From the NCBI GenBank assembly GCA_013205525.1, contig JABMMR010000073.1, positions 1 through 5,119 on the forward strand: a stretch of 5,119 nucleotides of DNA, read 5' to 3'. Made by a program: the position numbers and the translations under genes. Positions 1 to 4,737 of this stretch are shown piece by piece. The notes below the pieces were generated by a model. That model searched no databases, had not been told where the DNA came from, and was given only the letters and a program-made list of their open reading frames with translations. Every line of letters starts with the position of its first letter. Positions within the stretch are counted from its first letter, which is position 1. The stretch is from Burkholderiales bacterium. Lineage in GTDB: Bacteria; Pseudomonadota; Gammaproteobacteria; Burkholderiales; Burkholderiaceae_C.

Positions 1-708
1 GATGGTCGAGGTGATGGCGTTGTCGATAATCTCAACAGTGTTCATCTTGCGGTAGCGGCGAAAGTTCTCGCGCACTCTATCAAAAATCACCACCGACTCG
101 TTCACCGAATAACCCAGCACCGCCAGCACCGCCGCCAGCACGGGGAGCGAAAACTCCCACTGGAAGTAGGCGAAAAAGCCCAAGATGATGATCACATCGT
201 GCAAGTTGGCAATGATGCCAGCCACCGCGTATTTCCATTCAAAGCGAATGGCCAAATAAATCATGATGCCAATGACCACGCAGGCCAAGGCTTTGAGGCC
301 ATCAATGGCCAACTCGTCGCCGACTTGAGGCCCGACAAACTCGGTGCGCCGCAACTGTGCGCTGGGGTCCATTTCTTTGAGGCCGCCCATGACCTTGGTG
401 CTGAGCTCGGCCGCGTTGCTGCCTTTGGCCGCAGGCATGCGGATGAGCACATCACGCGAAGAGCCAAAATTTTGCACTTGTACATCGTTGATGCCCAAAG
501 CGGCGATGCGCTCACGCATGGGGTCGAGTGCCACGGCTTGGGAAAAACTCACCTCCATCAAGGTGCCGCCGGTGAACTCCACTGACAAATGCAGGCCTCG
601 GCTGAAGAGGAAAAATACCGCCAAGAAAAAAGTGATGAAGGACACGGCGTTGAACACCAAGGCGTGGCGCATGAACGGAATGTCTTTGCGGATTTTGAAA
701 AATTCCAT
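1..708 (-). CDS. secF: Protein translocase subunit SecF, C-terminus cut off by window edge
   Basis: SecF is the inner-membrane partner of SecD in the proton-driven accessory complex of the Sec translocon. The 236 visible codons begin MEFFKIRKDIPFM. A first membrane segment lies at about residues 16-36. A periplasmic domain follows, opening with the family motif VEFTGGT (43-49; the E. coli protein has D where this has E) and including the QVQNFG stretch. Further membrane segments lie at about 137-154, 160-181 and 188-209. The conserved LGYSVNESVVIFDRVREN block spans 198-215, and its aspartate D210 corresponds to the proton-relay aspartate region of SecF. The frame is open to base 1, so roughly the last quarter of a usual protein of about 310-320 residues is missing. 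The start is the ATG at 708, 12 bases after the secD stop, with a weak AGAAAG Shine-Dalgarno at 715-720. It is the last visible gene of the yajC-secD-secF operon. Identification is very secure. Confidence 0.97.
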   Translation of the reverse strand, partial: MEFFKIRKDIPFMRHALVFNAVSFITFFLAVFFLFSRGLHLSVEFTGGTLMEVSFSQAVALDPMRERIAALGINDVQVQNFGSSRDVLIRMPAAKGSNAAELSTKVMGGLKEMDPSAQLRRTEFVGPQVGDELAIDGLKALACVVIGIMIYLAIRFEWKYAVAGIIANLHDVIIILGFFAYFQWEFSLPVLAAVLAVLGYSVNESVVIFDRVRENFRRYRKMNTVEIIDNAITSTI

Positions 709-720
709 GGCAGGCTTTCT

Positions 721-2616
721 TTAATCGGCTTTGGCTTTGGCGATCACATTTTGGGTGGCGGTGTCGGGTTTCCACACCGTGCCGATCGAGACGGTTTGCA
801 AACGTTTTTGACGGCCATACCAAAGATTGACCAGACCTCGCGAGAAAAATACCGCCGAGAACATGCTGGTGAGAATGCCTAAGCAATGCACCACCGCAAA
901 GCCACGCACCGGCCCTGAGCCAAAGGCCAAAAGAGCCAAACCAGCGATCAAGGTGGTGACGTTGGAGTCCAAAATAGTTGACCATGCGCGGTCGTAGCCC
1001 ATGTGAATGGCGGTTTGCGGTGCCGCGCCGTTGCGCAGTTCCTCGCGCACACGTTCGTTGATCAGCACGTTGGCGTCAATCGCCATGCCGAGCACCAGCG
1101 CCATGGCCGCCATACCTGGCAGCGTGAGCGTGGCTTGCAGCATGGAAAGCACCGCCACCAGCAGCAGCAAATTGACCGCCAGCGCCACGCTGGAGATGAC
1201 GCCAAACAAAGCGTAGTAAATGCACATGAAGGCGGTCACAGCCACAAAGCCCCAAGTCACGCTGTCAAAACCTTTGGCGATATTTTCAGCGCCCAAGCTT
1301 GGGCCAATGGTGCGCTCTTCGATGATTTCCATGGGCGCGGCCAGAGAGCCAGCACGCAGCAAAAGCGAGGTGTCAGCTGCTTCCATGGTGGTCATGCGCC
1401 CCGAGATTTGCACCCGGCCGCCGCCAATTTCGCTGCGAATGACGGGTGAGGTAACAACCTCGCCCTTGCCCTTTTCAAACAGCAAGATGGCCATGCGTTT
1501 ACCCACGTTTTCGCGGGTGATTTCTTTGAAGATGCGCGCACCCTTGGCGTCCAAGGTCAGGTGCACCGCCGCTTCTTGGGTTTGGTTGTCAAAGCCGGGT
1601 TGCGCGTCGGTGAGGTTTTCACCCGTCAGCACCACTTGCTTTTTCACTATCACCGCTTGGCCACTGCGGTCCAGGTATTTTTCTGCACCCAAAGGCACGG
1701 CGCCGCTGCCAATTTCGGCTAAGCGCGCTTCGCTGCTTTCTTCAACCATGCGAATTTCAAGGGTTGCGGTACGTCCCAAAATGTCTTTGGCTTTGGCCGT
1801 GTCTTGCACGCCAGGAAGCTGCACCACGATGCGGTCCAAACCTTGTTGTTGGATCACGGGTTCAGCCACACCCAGCTCGTTGATACGGTTGTGCAAGGTA
1901 GTGATGTTTTGCTTGAGGGCTTGGTCTTGCACCCGTTTGGCGGCTTCGGGTTTCAAGCTGGCGCTAAGTTTGACTTCGTCGGCTTGGGTTGAAAGCTCGT
2001 AGACCAGATCGGGGAACTGCTCGCGCATCAAAGCCACAGCGGCGTCTGCCGTGGCCTGCTCGCGAAAACCCATTTGTATGGTTTCTTTTTCGCGTGAGAT
2101 GCCGTTGTGGCGAAGGCTTTTTTCACGCAAAGCACTGCGCAAATCGCCACTTAAAGAATCGATTTTTTTGGTCAACGCCGCATTCATATCGACTTGCAGC
2201 ATGAAGTGCACGCCGCCGCGCAAATCAAGCCCCAAGTACATGGGCGCTGCGTTCAGAGCCGACAACCAAGTGGGTGTGCGCGCAATCAGGTTCAGCGCCA
2301 CCACATACCCAGCATTGGCCGCATCCGGGTTGAGCGCAATTTGTATCGCGTCTTTGGCTTGCAACTGTTGCTCGGTGGTCTCGAACCGTGCTTTAAGCGA
2401 GTTGTTTTCCAAGCCAATCATGGCTGGGCTAAGAGATGCGGCTTTGAGCGCCTCCTCCACCTTGCCCAGCGTCGCGGTATCCACCTTGACGCTGGCGCGT
2501 GCAGCAGACACCTGAACCGCTGGCGCCTCGCCAAAGAAATTGGGCAAGGTGTATAAACCACCCACGCAAAAAGCGACAAGGATGACCAGGTATTTCCAAA
2601 GGGCGTAACGGTTCAT
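721..2616 (-). CDS. secD: Protein translocase subunit SecD
   Basis: SecD is a polytopic inner-membrane protein that with SecF and YajC uses the proton-motive force to promote late steps of protein export through SecYEG. The 631-residue product has the family's usual length. The first membrane segment is at about 6-24, followed by TLPNFFGE. The P1 region opens with GLDLRGGVHFMLQVD (129-143) and continues with NRINELGVAEPVIQQQG (243-259), a typical SecD block. The second half of the periplasmic region includes GENLTDAQPGFD (332-343) and VHLTLDAKGARIF (351-363). Five further membrane segments lie at about 453-472, 474-493, 499-518, 548-567 and 573-595. The transmembrane motif GMAIDANVLINERVREEL (510-527) carries D514, the counterpart of the essential E. 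coli D519. The C-terminal tail WKPDTATQNV looks like betaproteobacterial versions. The start at 2616 gives the expected MNRYxLWKY opening, but the 18 bases before it hold no clear Shine-Dalgarno, so coupling to yajC translation is likely. Confidence 0.98.
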   Translation of the reverse strand: MNRYALWKYLVILVAFCVGGLYTLPNFFGEAPAVQVSAARASVKVDTATLGKVEEALKAASLSPAMIGLENNSLKARFETTEQQLQAKDAIQIALNPDAANAGYVVALNLIARTPTWLSALNAAPMYLGLDLRGGVHFMLQVDMNAALTKKIDSLSGDLRSALREKSLRHNGISREKETIQMGFREQATADAAVALMREQFPDLVYELSTQADEVKLSASLKPEAAKRVQDQALKQNITTLHNRINELGVAEPVIQQQGLDRIVVQLPGVQDTAKAKDILGRTATLEIRMVEESSEARLAEIGSGAVPLGAEKYLDRSGQAVIVKKQVVLTGENLTDAQPGFDNQTQEAAVHLTLDAKGARIFKEITRENVGKRMAILLFEKGKGEVVTSPVIRSEIGGGRVQISGRMTTMEAADTSLLLRAGSLAAPMEIIEERTIGPSLGAENIAKGFDSVTWGFVAVTAFMCIYYALFGVISSVALAVNLLLLVAVLSMLQATLTLPGMAAMALVLGMAIDANVLINERVREELRNGAAPQTAIHMGYDRAWSTILDSNVTTLIAGLALLAFGSGPVRGFAVVHCLGILTSMFSAVFFSRGLVNLWYGRQKRLQTVSIGTVWKPDTATQNVIAKAKAD

Positions 2617-2634
2617 GGCGCAGGCAGGGTTGGT

Positions 2635-2964
2635 TTATTTGATGGAACCTTTGGGCAGGACTTGCACCACCGCTGAGCGCTGCAGTTGCACCGTCACGCC
2701 ATTGCCAATCTCGAGGCCAATTTGGCTGTCACTGATGTGGGCAATTTTGCCGAGGATGCCACCCGAGGTGACCACTTCATCGCTCTTGGCCAAAGCGTCG
2801 AGCATGGCCTTGAGTTCTTTTTGGCGCTTCATTTGCGGGCGGATCATGACGAAATACAGCACCACAAACATCAGCACCAAAGGCAGCATGCTCATGAGCG
2901 AGGAGCCAAGGTCGCTGCCACCAACGGCGGCGGGGGCGGATTGGGCGTAAGCAGATGAAATCAT
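2635..2964 (-). CDS. yajC: Sec translocon accessory subunit YajC
   Basis: YajC is a small single-span inner-membrane protein that copurifies with SecDF and supports SecYEG-dependent export; it is usually dispensable. The 109-residue product has the normal family length. A short N-terminus (MISSAYAQSAPAA) precedes one membrane segment at about 24-42. Next comes the signature YFVMIRPQMKRQKE (37-50), then a basic cytoplasmic domain with SDEVVTSGGILGKI (61-74) and GVTVQLQRSAVVQVLPKGS. I chose the ATG at 2964 over the in-frame TTG at 2991. The ATG follows a good Shine-Dalgarno, GGAGAA (2974-2979), nine bases away, and it yields the typical alanine/serine-rich start. It is the first gene of the yajC-secD-secF operon. 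In many proteobacteria tgt lies directly upstream; here the upstream DNA instead holds repeats and a divergent cassette. Confidence 0.96.
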   Translation of the reverse strand: MISSAYAQSAPAAVGGSDLGSSLMSMLPLVLMFVVLYFVMIRPQMKRQKELKAMLDALAKSDEVVTSGGILGKIAHISDSQIGLEIGNGVTVQLQRSAVVQVLPKGSIK

Positions 2965-2973
2965 CACAGTAAA

Positions 2974-2979
2974 TTCTCC
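2974..2979 (-). promoter_or_regulatory. Ribosome binding site of yajC
   Basis: The minus strand reads GGAGAA, nine bases before the ATG at 2964. This site decides the start in favour of 2964 over the longer TTG reading at 2991. Confidence 0.75.
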
Positions 2980-2997
2980 AGAATCGGGCAACCGGCG

Positions 2998-3003
2998 ATT
3001 GTA
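2998..3003 (-). promoter_or_regulatory. Possible -10 element for the yajC-secD-secF operon
   Basis: On the minus strand TACAAT lies about 33 bases before the yajC start and matches the sigma-70 -10 consensus at five of six positions. No convincing -35 hexamer is found 16-18 bases upstream (CGTAGG at spacing 17), so this is a weak call based mostly on position. The GC-rich palindrome begins just upstream of it. Confidence 0.3.
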
Positions 3004-3024
3004 TGCGTTTGCTTATTGTTCCTA

Positions 3025-3118
3025 CGGCTGCCCGAGCGGGGGCGGGCTCGCCCGTCGCTCACCGCCGCAAAGCGACGATGCTCGCCGACGTCCAAGCCCG
3101 CTCCCGCTCGGCCAGCCG
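3025..3118. repeat. Long GC-rich imperfect palindrome (repeat element 1)
   Basis: The left arm 3025-3050 and right arm 3093-3118 are inverted copies identical at 23 of 26 positions (arms start CGGCTGCCCGAG and end CTCGGCCAGCCG). Inside, CGTCGCT (3053-3059) can pair with AGCGACG (3071-3077), or CGTCG (3053-3057) with CGACG (3086-3090), so two alternative inner folds compete. The left arm also contains the small hairpin CGGGC-TC-GCCCG (3043-3054). Bases 3042-3073 recur in inverted orientation at 4676-4707, so this is a dispersed intergenic repeat rather than a one-off structure. It lies between divergently transcribed genes, which makes a simple terminator role unlikely. There is no T-tract after either arm. 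Confidence 0.8.
3042..3073 (+). repeat. Shared repeat module, copy A
   Basis: These 32 bases match the reverse complement of 4676-4707 at 29 positions. The pattern is a GCGGGCTCGCCCG hairpin, two variable bases, GCTCACCGC, one variable base, then GCAAAGC. Similarity stops abruptly at both ends, as expected for a discrete module. A shorter related piece, GACGGGCGAG (3133-3142), is the exact inverse of 3047-3056. Confidence 0.8.
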
Positions 3119-3228
3119 AAGTGATCGGTTTGGACGGGCGAGTATTTGGGCATTAAAAAACAACTAAAAATTACACTATATTTGTATTAAATAGTTAATA
3201 TATCGGGCCTTACTACCCGCATATGTAT
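3119..3228. other. AT-rich intergenic segment ahead of the accessory cassette
   Basis: This stretch changes abruptly from the GC-rich palindrome to AT-rich DNA, especially at 3151-3203. It would have to carry any promoter for the plus-strand cassette, but I see no well-spaced -35/-10 pair. The best fragments are TTACAC (3171-3176) and TAATAT (3196-3201), 19 bases apart, which is too wide for a confident call. A perfect six-base dyad sits at 3185-3200 and is listed separately. No gene is supported here. Confidence 0.5.
3185..3200. promoter_or_regulatory. AT-rich dyad, possible operator
   Basis: TATTAA (3185-3190) and TTAATA (3195-3200) form a perfect inverted repeat around ATAG. It overlaps the best candidate -10 hexamer for the cassette and lies about 25-30 bases before the first small-ORF start. 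That placement suits a regulator-binding site, but AT-rich dyads of this size also arise by chance. Confidence 0.25.
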
Positions 3229-3342
3229 ATGTTGCCTCAGCCCGCTCAACCCGACTTACACCAAGCCATCCGCGCCTTGCTGCTGGCCGCCCGCGCACAG
3301 GTGCGGCAGAAGGTCAGCACGGCCACGGGGTTGTTGGAATGA
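3223..3342 (+). pseudogene. Short ORF resembling the N-terminus of a DUF1016/YhcG-type nuclease, probable relic
   Basis: An ORF of 39 codons (ATG at 3223) or 37 codons (in-frame ATG at 3229) encodes a product with the core LHQAIRALLLAARAQVRQKV and ends STATGLLE. From memory of the family, DUF1016 (YhcG, PDDEXK nuclease superfamily) proteins open with a helical stretch of the form IRxLLxxARxQVxxxVNTAMVxxYWxIGR. The match here runs to about VSTA and then stops, so most of a roughly 350-residue protein is missing. Its TGA overlaps the ATG of the ORF6N gene as ATGA (3339-3342), which would allow translational coupling. No clear Shine-Dalgarno precedes it. It could be a decayed gene whose remainder was replaced by the ORF6N cassette, or a short leader peptide now serving that gene. 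The homology is inferred by eye over about 25 residues. Confidence 0.45.
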
Positions 3343-4247
3343 CTGGAAAACAAACGGTAGTCACAAATTCTGAAGACTCGGTGAGCAGCCTTATCCTGAC
3401 CCTCAGGTCGTCGCCTGTATTGATCGATACCGACTTGGCCACTCTTTATGGCGTCACAACCAAAGCGCTTAATCAGGCGGTTCAACGAAATACAGATAGG
3501 TTTCCGCAAGGTTTTAAATTTCAGCTCAGCCAAGAAGAAAAAAATGAACTGGTCACAAACTGTGACCGGTTCAACAAGCTCAAATATTCCAGTACGCTGC
3601 CCCATGCATTCACAGAGCAGGGCGTGGCGATGTTGTCCGCTGTCTTACGCAGCCAAACGGCCATCCAAACCAGCATTTCCATCATGAATGCGTTTGTGGG
3701 CATGCGACAGCTCATTCAAAACAACGGGGTTTTGCTTCAACGCATGGATGCTCTGGAGATTCATCATTTGACGCTTGCGCAAGACACTCACACCAAATTT
3801 GAAAAAGTATTCACTGAACTGGCCGATAAAAACAACCCCAAACCTTCACAAGGGGTGTTTTTTGAAGGGCAAATATTTGATGCCTACCGCTTCATTAACG
3901 ATCTTTTTCGCCAAGCCAAGCAATCCATCGTATTAATTGACAACTATGTCGATGACCGCGTTCTAGAGCAGCTTGATAAACGTGCAGAGGGTGTGACAGC
4001 TACTATTTTGTGTAAGAAAGTTAGCCGTTCATTACAAAACGATCTTGATCGGCACAACGCCCAATATCCACCTGTCAAAGCCATTGAATTTGGTCTGAGC
4101 CACGACCGCTTCCTCATTTTGGATACAAGCAGCGTTTATCACTTAGGAGCTTCACTGAAAGACTTGGGTCACAAATGGTTTGCCTTTTCCAGGCTTGATG
4201 AAAGCGCCTTAAAGGTGATGGACCGAGTCAGAGAGTTGCTGGAATAA
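3339..4247 (+). CDS. ORF6N-domain protein with C-terminal phospholipase D-like domain
   Basis: The 302-residue soluble protein has two parts. Residues about 16-125 are an ORF6N domain, the phage-associated, probably DNA-binding module related to KilA-N. Diagnostic stretches are PVLIDTDLATLYGVTTKALNQAV, NTDRFPQGFKFQLSQEE and PHAFTEQGVAMLSAVLRS. A probable helical or coiled linker covers about 128-165. From FFEGQIFDAYRFINDLF (174 on) there is a phospholipase D-like fold with SIVLIDNYVDD (196-206), SHDRFLILD (254-262) and GASLKDLGHKWFAF (270-283). H255, R257 and D262 fit the HxKxxxxD motif with arginine replacing lysine, and only one copy is present. Such fusions occur in bacterial genomes and prophages; biochemical function is unknown to me. 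Start ATG 3339 overlaps the preceding small ORF stop, and its own Shine-Dalgarno is weak. Three sampled 60-base blocks average about 44% GC, lower than secD blocks, which suggests acquisition. Confidence 0.9.
   Translation: MTGKQTVVTNSEDSVSSLILTLRSSPVLIDTDLATLYGVTTKALNQAVQRNTDRFPQGFKFQLSQEEKNELVTNCDRFNKLKYSSTLPHAFTEQGVAMLSAVLRSQTAIQTSISIMNAFVGMRQLIQNNGVLLQRMDALEIHHLTLAQDTHTKFEKVFTELADKNNPKPSQGVFFEGQIFDAYRFINDLFRQAKQSIVLIDNYVDDRVLEQLDKRAEGVTATILCKKVSRSLQNDLDRHNAQYPPVKAIEFGLSHDRFLILDTSSVYHLGASLKDLGHKWFAFSRLDESALKVMDRVRELLE
3551..3567. repeat. Perfect 7-base inverted repeat inside the ORF6N gene
   Basis: GGTCACA and TGTGACC flank AAC, giving a perfect 7+3+7 dyad. It encodes LVTNCDR (residues 71-77), a stretch that other ORF6N proteins share in similar form, so protein constraint may explain it. 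It could also be an internal operator site. Confidence 0.4.
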
Positions 4248-4249
4248 AT

Positions 4250-4254
4250 GGAGG
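4250..4254 (+). promoter_or_regulatory. Strong ribosome binding site of the YciI-family gene
   Basis: GGAGG lies three bases after the stop of the ORF6N gene and four bases before the ATG at 4259. This is the strongest Shine-Dalgarno in the window. It implies that the downstream gene is translated independently and well from the shared transcript. Confidence 0.75.
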
Positions 4255-4258
4255 CCCT

Positions 4259-4552
4259 ATGCGCTGGATAGCGTTCTTTACAGACACGCCCGACATGATG
4301 GAAATTCGGAAAGAGCGACAAGACTTGCACCTAGAGTATCTGAAAACAAATGCGTCTGAAATCCTCATCGCAGGTGGGTGTCGAGCGGCTCCAGACGAAG
4401 CTTATGTAGGGGGGCTTTGGGTTTTGGAGGTTCCTACCAAAGAGCGAGCCATTGCCCTGATTGAAAACGATCCTTATTTCGTTCCAAGCTGCCGCTCGTA
4501 CCAGTTACTTGTTTGGGGCAAAGCGTTCGCTGAGAAGTCTGTCAGCCTTTGA
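4259..4552 (+). CDS. YciI-family protein
   Basis: This 97-residue protein matches the YciI family in size and pattern. It opens with a beta strand (MRWIAFFTDTP), followed by a helix containing RQDLHLEYLK with the conserved histidine H24. Next come ILIAGGCRA (35-43), GGLWVLEVPTKERAIALI (51-68) and the family's conserved NDPYF (70-74) with D71, then a final strand YQLLVWGKAF. YciI proteins are small ferredoxin-like alpha/beta folds with a His-Asp pair proposed to be catalytic; most have no established reaction, though relatives include muconolactone isomerase-like and chlorohydroquinone dehalogenase domains. No signal peptide or membrane segment is visible. It starts 11 bases after the ORF6N gene stop, so the two probably share a transcript, though no functional link is known to me. 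The stop is followed within about 35 bases by a large palindrome that may end transcription. Confidence 0.88.
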   Translation: MRWIAFFTDTPDMMEIRKERQDLHLEYLKTNASEILIAGGCRAAPDEAYVGGLWVLEVPTKERAIALIENDPYFVPSCRSYQLLVWGKAFAEKSVSL

Positions 4553-4586
4553 CGCATGCAGGACGAATGCGGCAAACCTCACCCCG

Positions 4587-4668
4587 CCAAAGGCGCATGA
4601 GGCAGGTCGGCCGCAGCCGACATTGCGTCAGCAGGAGGCCAGGGCGAGCCTGCCTCATGCGCCTTTGG
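4587..4668. repeat. Long palindrome with 20-base perfect arms (repeat element 2), possible bidirectional terminator
   Basis: The arms at 4587-4606 and 4649-4668 are perfect inverted copies of 20 bases (CCAAAGGCGC... on the left). Partial extension outward (CTCACC on both sides) is interrupted by extra bases on the left. The 42-base loop contains a second hairpin, TCGGC (4607-4611) with GCCGA (4616-4620). It lies between the convergent YciI-family and SWIB genes, where a bidirectional transcription stop would fit. Neither arm is followed by a run of T, so a classical intrinsic terminator is not shown. GGGCGAGCC at 4642-4650 also occurs in the neighbouring module and, inverted, in element 1. 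Confidence 0.8.
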
Positions 4669-4675
4669 TGAGATT

Positions 4676-4707
4676 GCTTTGCTGCGGTGAGCAGCGGGCG
4701 AGCCCGC
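4676..4707 (-). repeat. Shared repeat module, copy B (inverted relative to copy A)
   Basis: Read on the minus strand this is the same module as 3042-3073, with 29 of 32 bases identical. On the plus strand its right half is a perfect hairpin, GCGGGC-GA-GCCCGC (4694-4707). It sits directly beside the 20-base-arm palindrome, so the two together probably form one repeat element of about 120 bases (4587-4707). It occupies the gap between convergent genes. Confidence 0.8.
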
Positions 4708-4737
4708 AGTGGTCAGCCCAAGCCGCTGGAAAAGGGC

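Noticed and set aside
1220..2002. Long plus-strand open frame opposite secD (260 codons), with other shorter ones across 199-2958
   Set aside because: They mirror the strongly conserved SecF, SecD and YajC frames and their translations are serine-, arginine- and histidine-rich with no recognisable domain.
2635..2991. Longer YajC start at TTG 2991
   Set aside because: The ATG at 2964 has a good GGAGAA site at nine bases and gives the typical N-terminus; the extra nine residues would be encoded over that site.
3246..3605. Minus-strand open frame over the ORF6N gene start and the small ORF (119 codons)
   Set aside because: It overlaps the well-supported ORF6N domain on the other strand and shows no recognisable motif; it begins inside coding sequence.
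3025..4707. Palindromes as integron attC sites flanking gene cassettes
   Set aside because: I could not find the paired RYYYAAC and GTTRRRY core sites at the ends of either palindrome, and no integrase is in the window.
3025..4707. Insertion sequence or CRISPR array
   Set aside because: There is no transposase, no terminal inverted repeat pair with target duplication that I could see, and no regularly spaced direct repeats.
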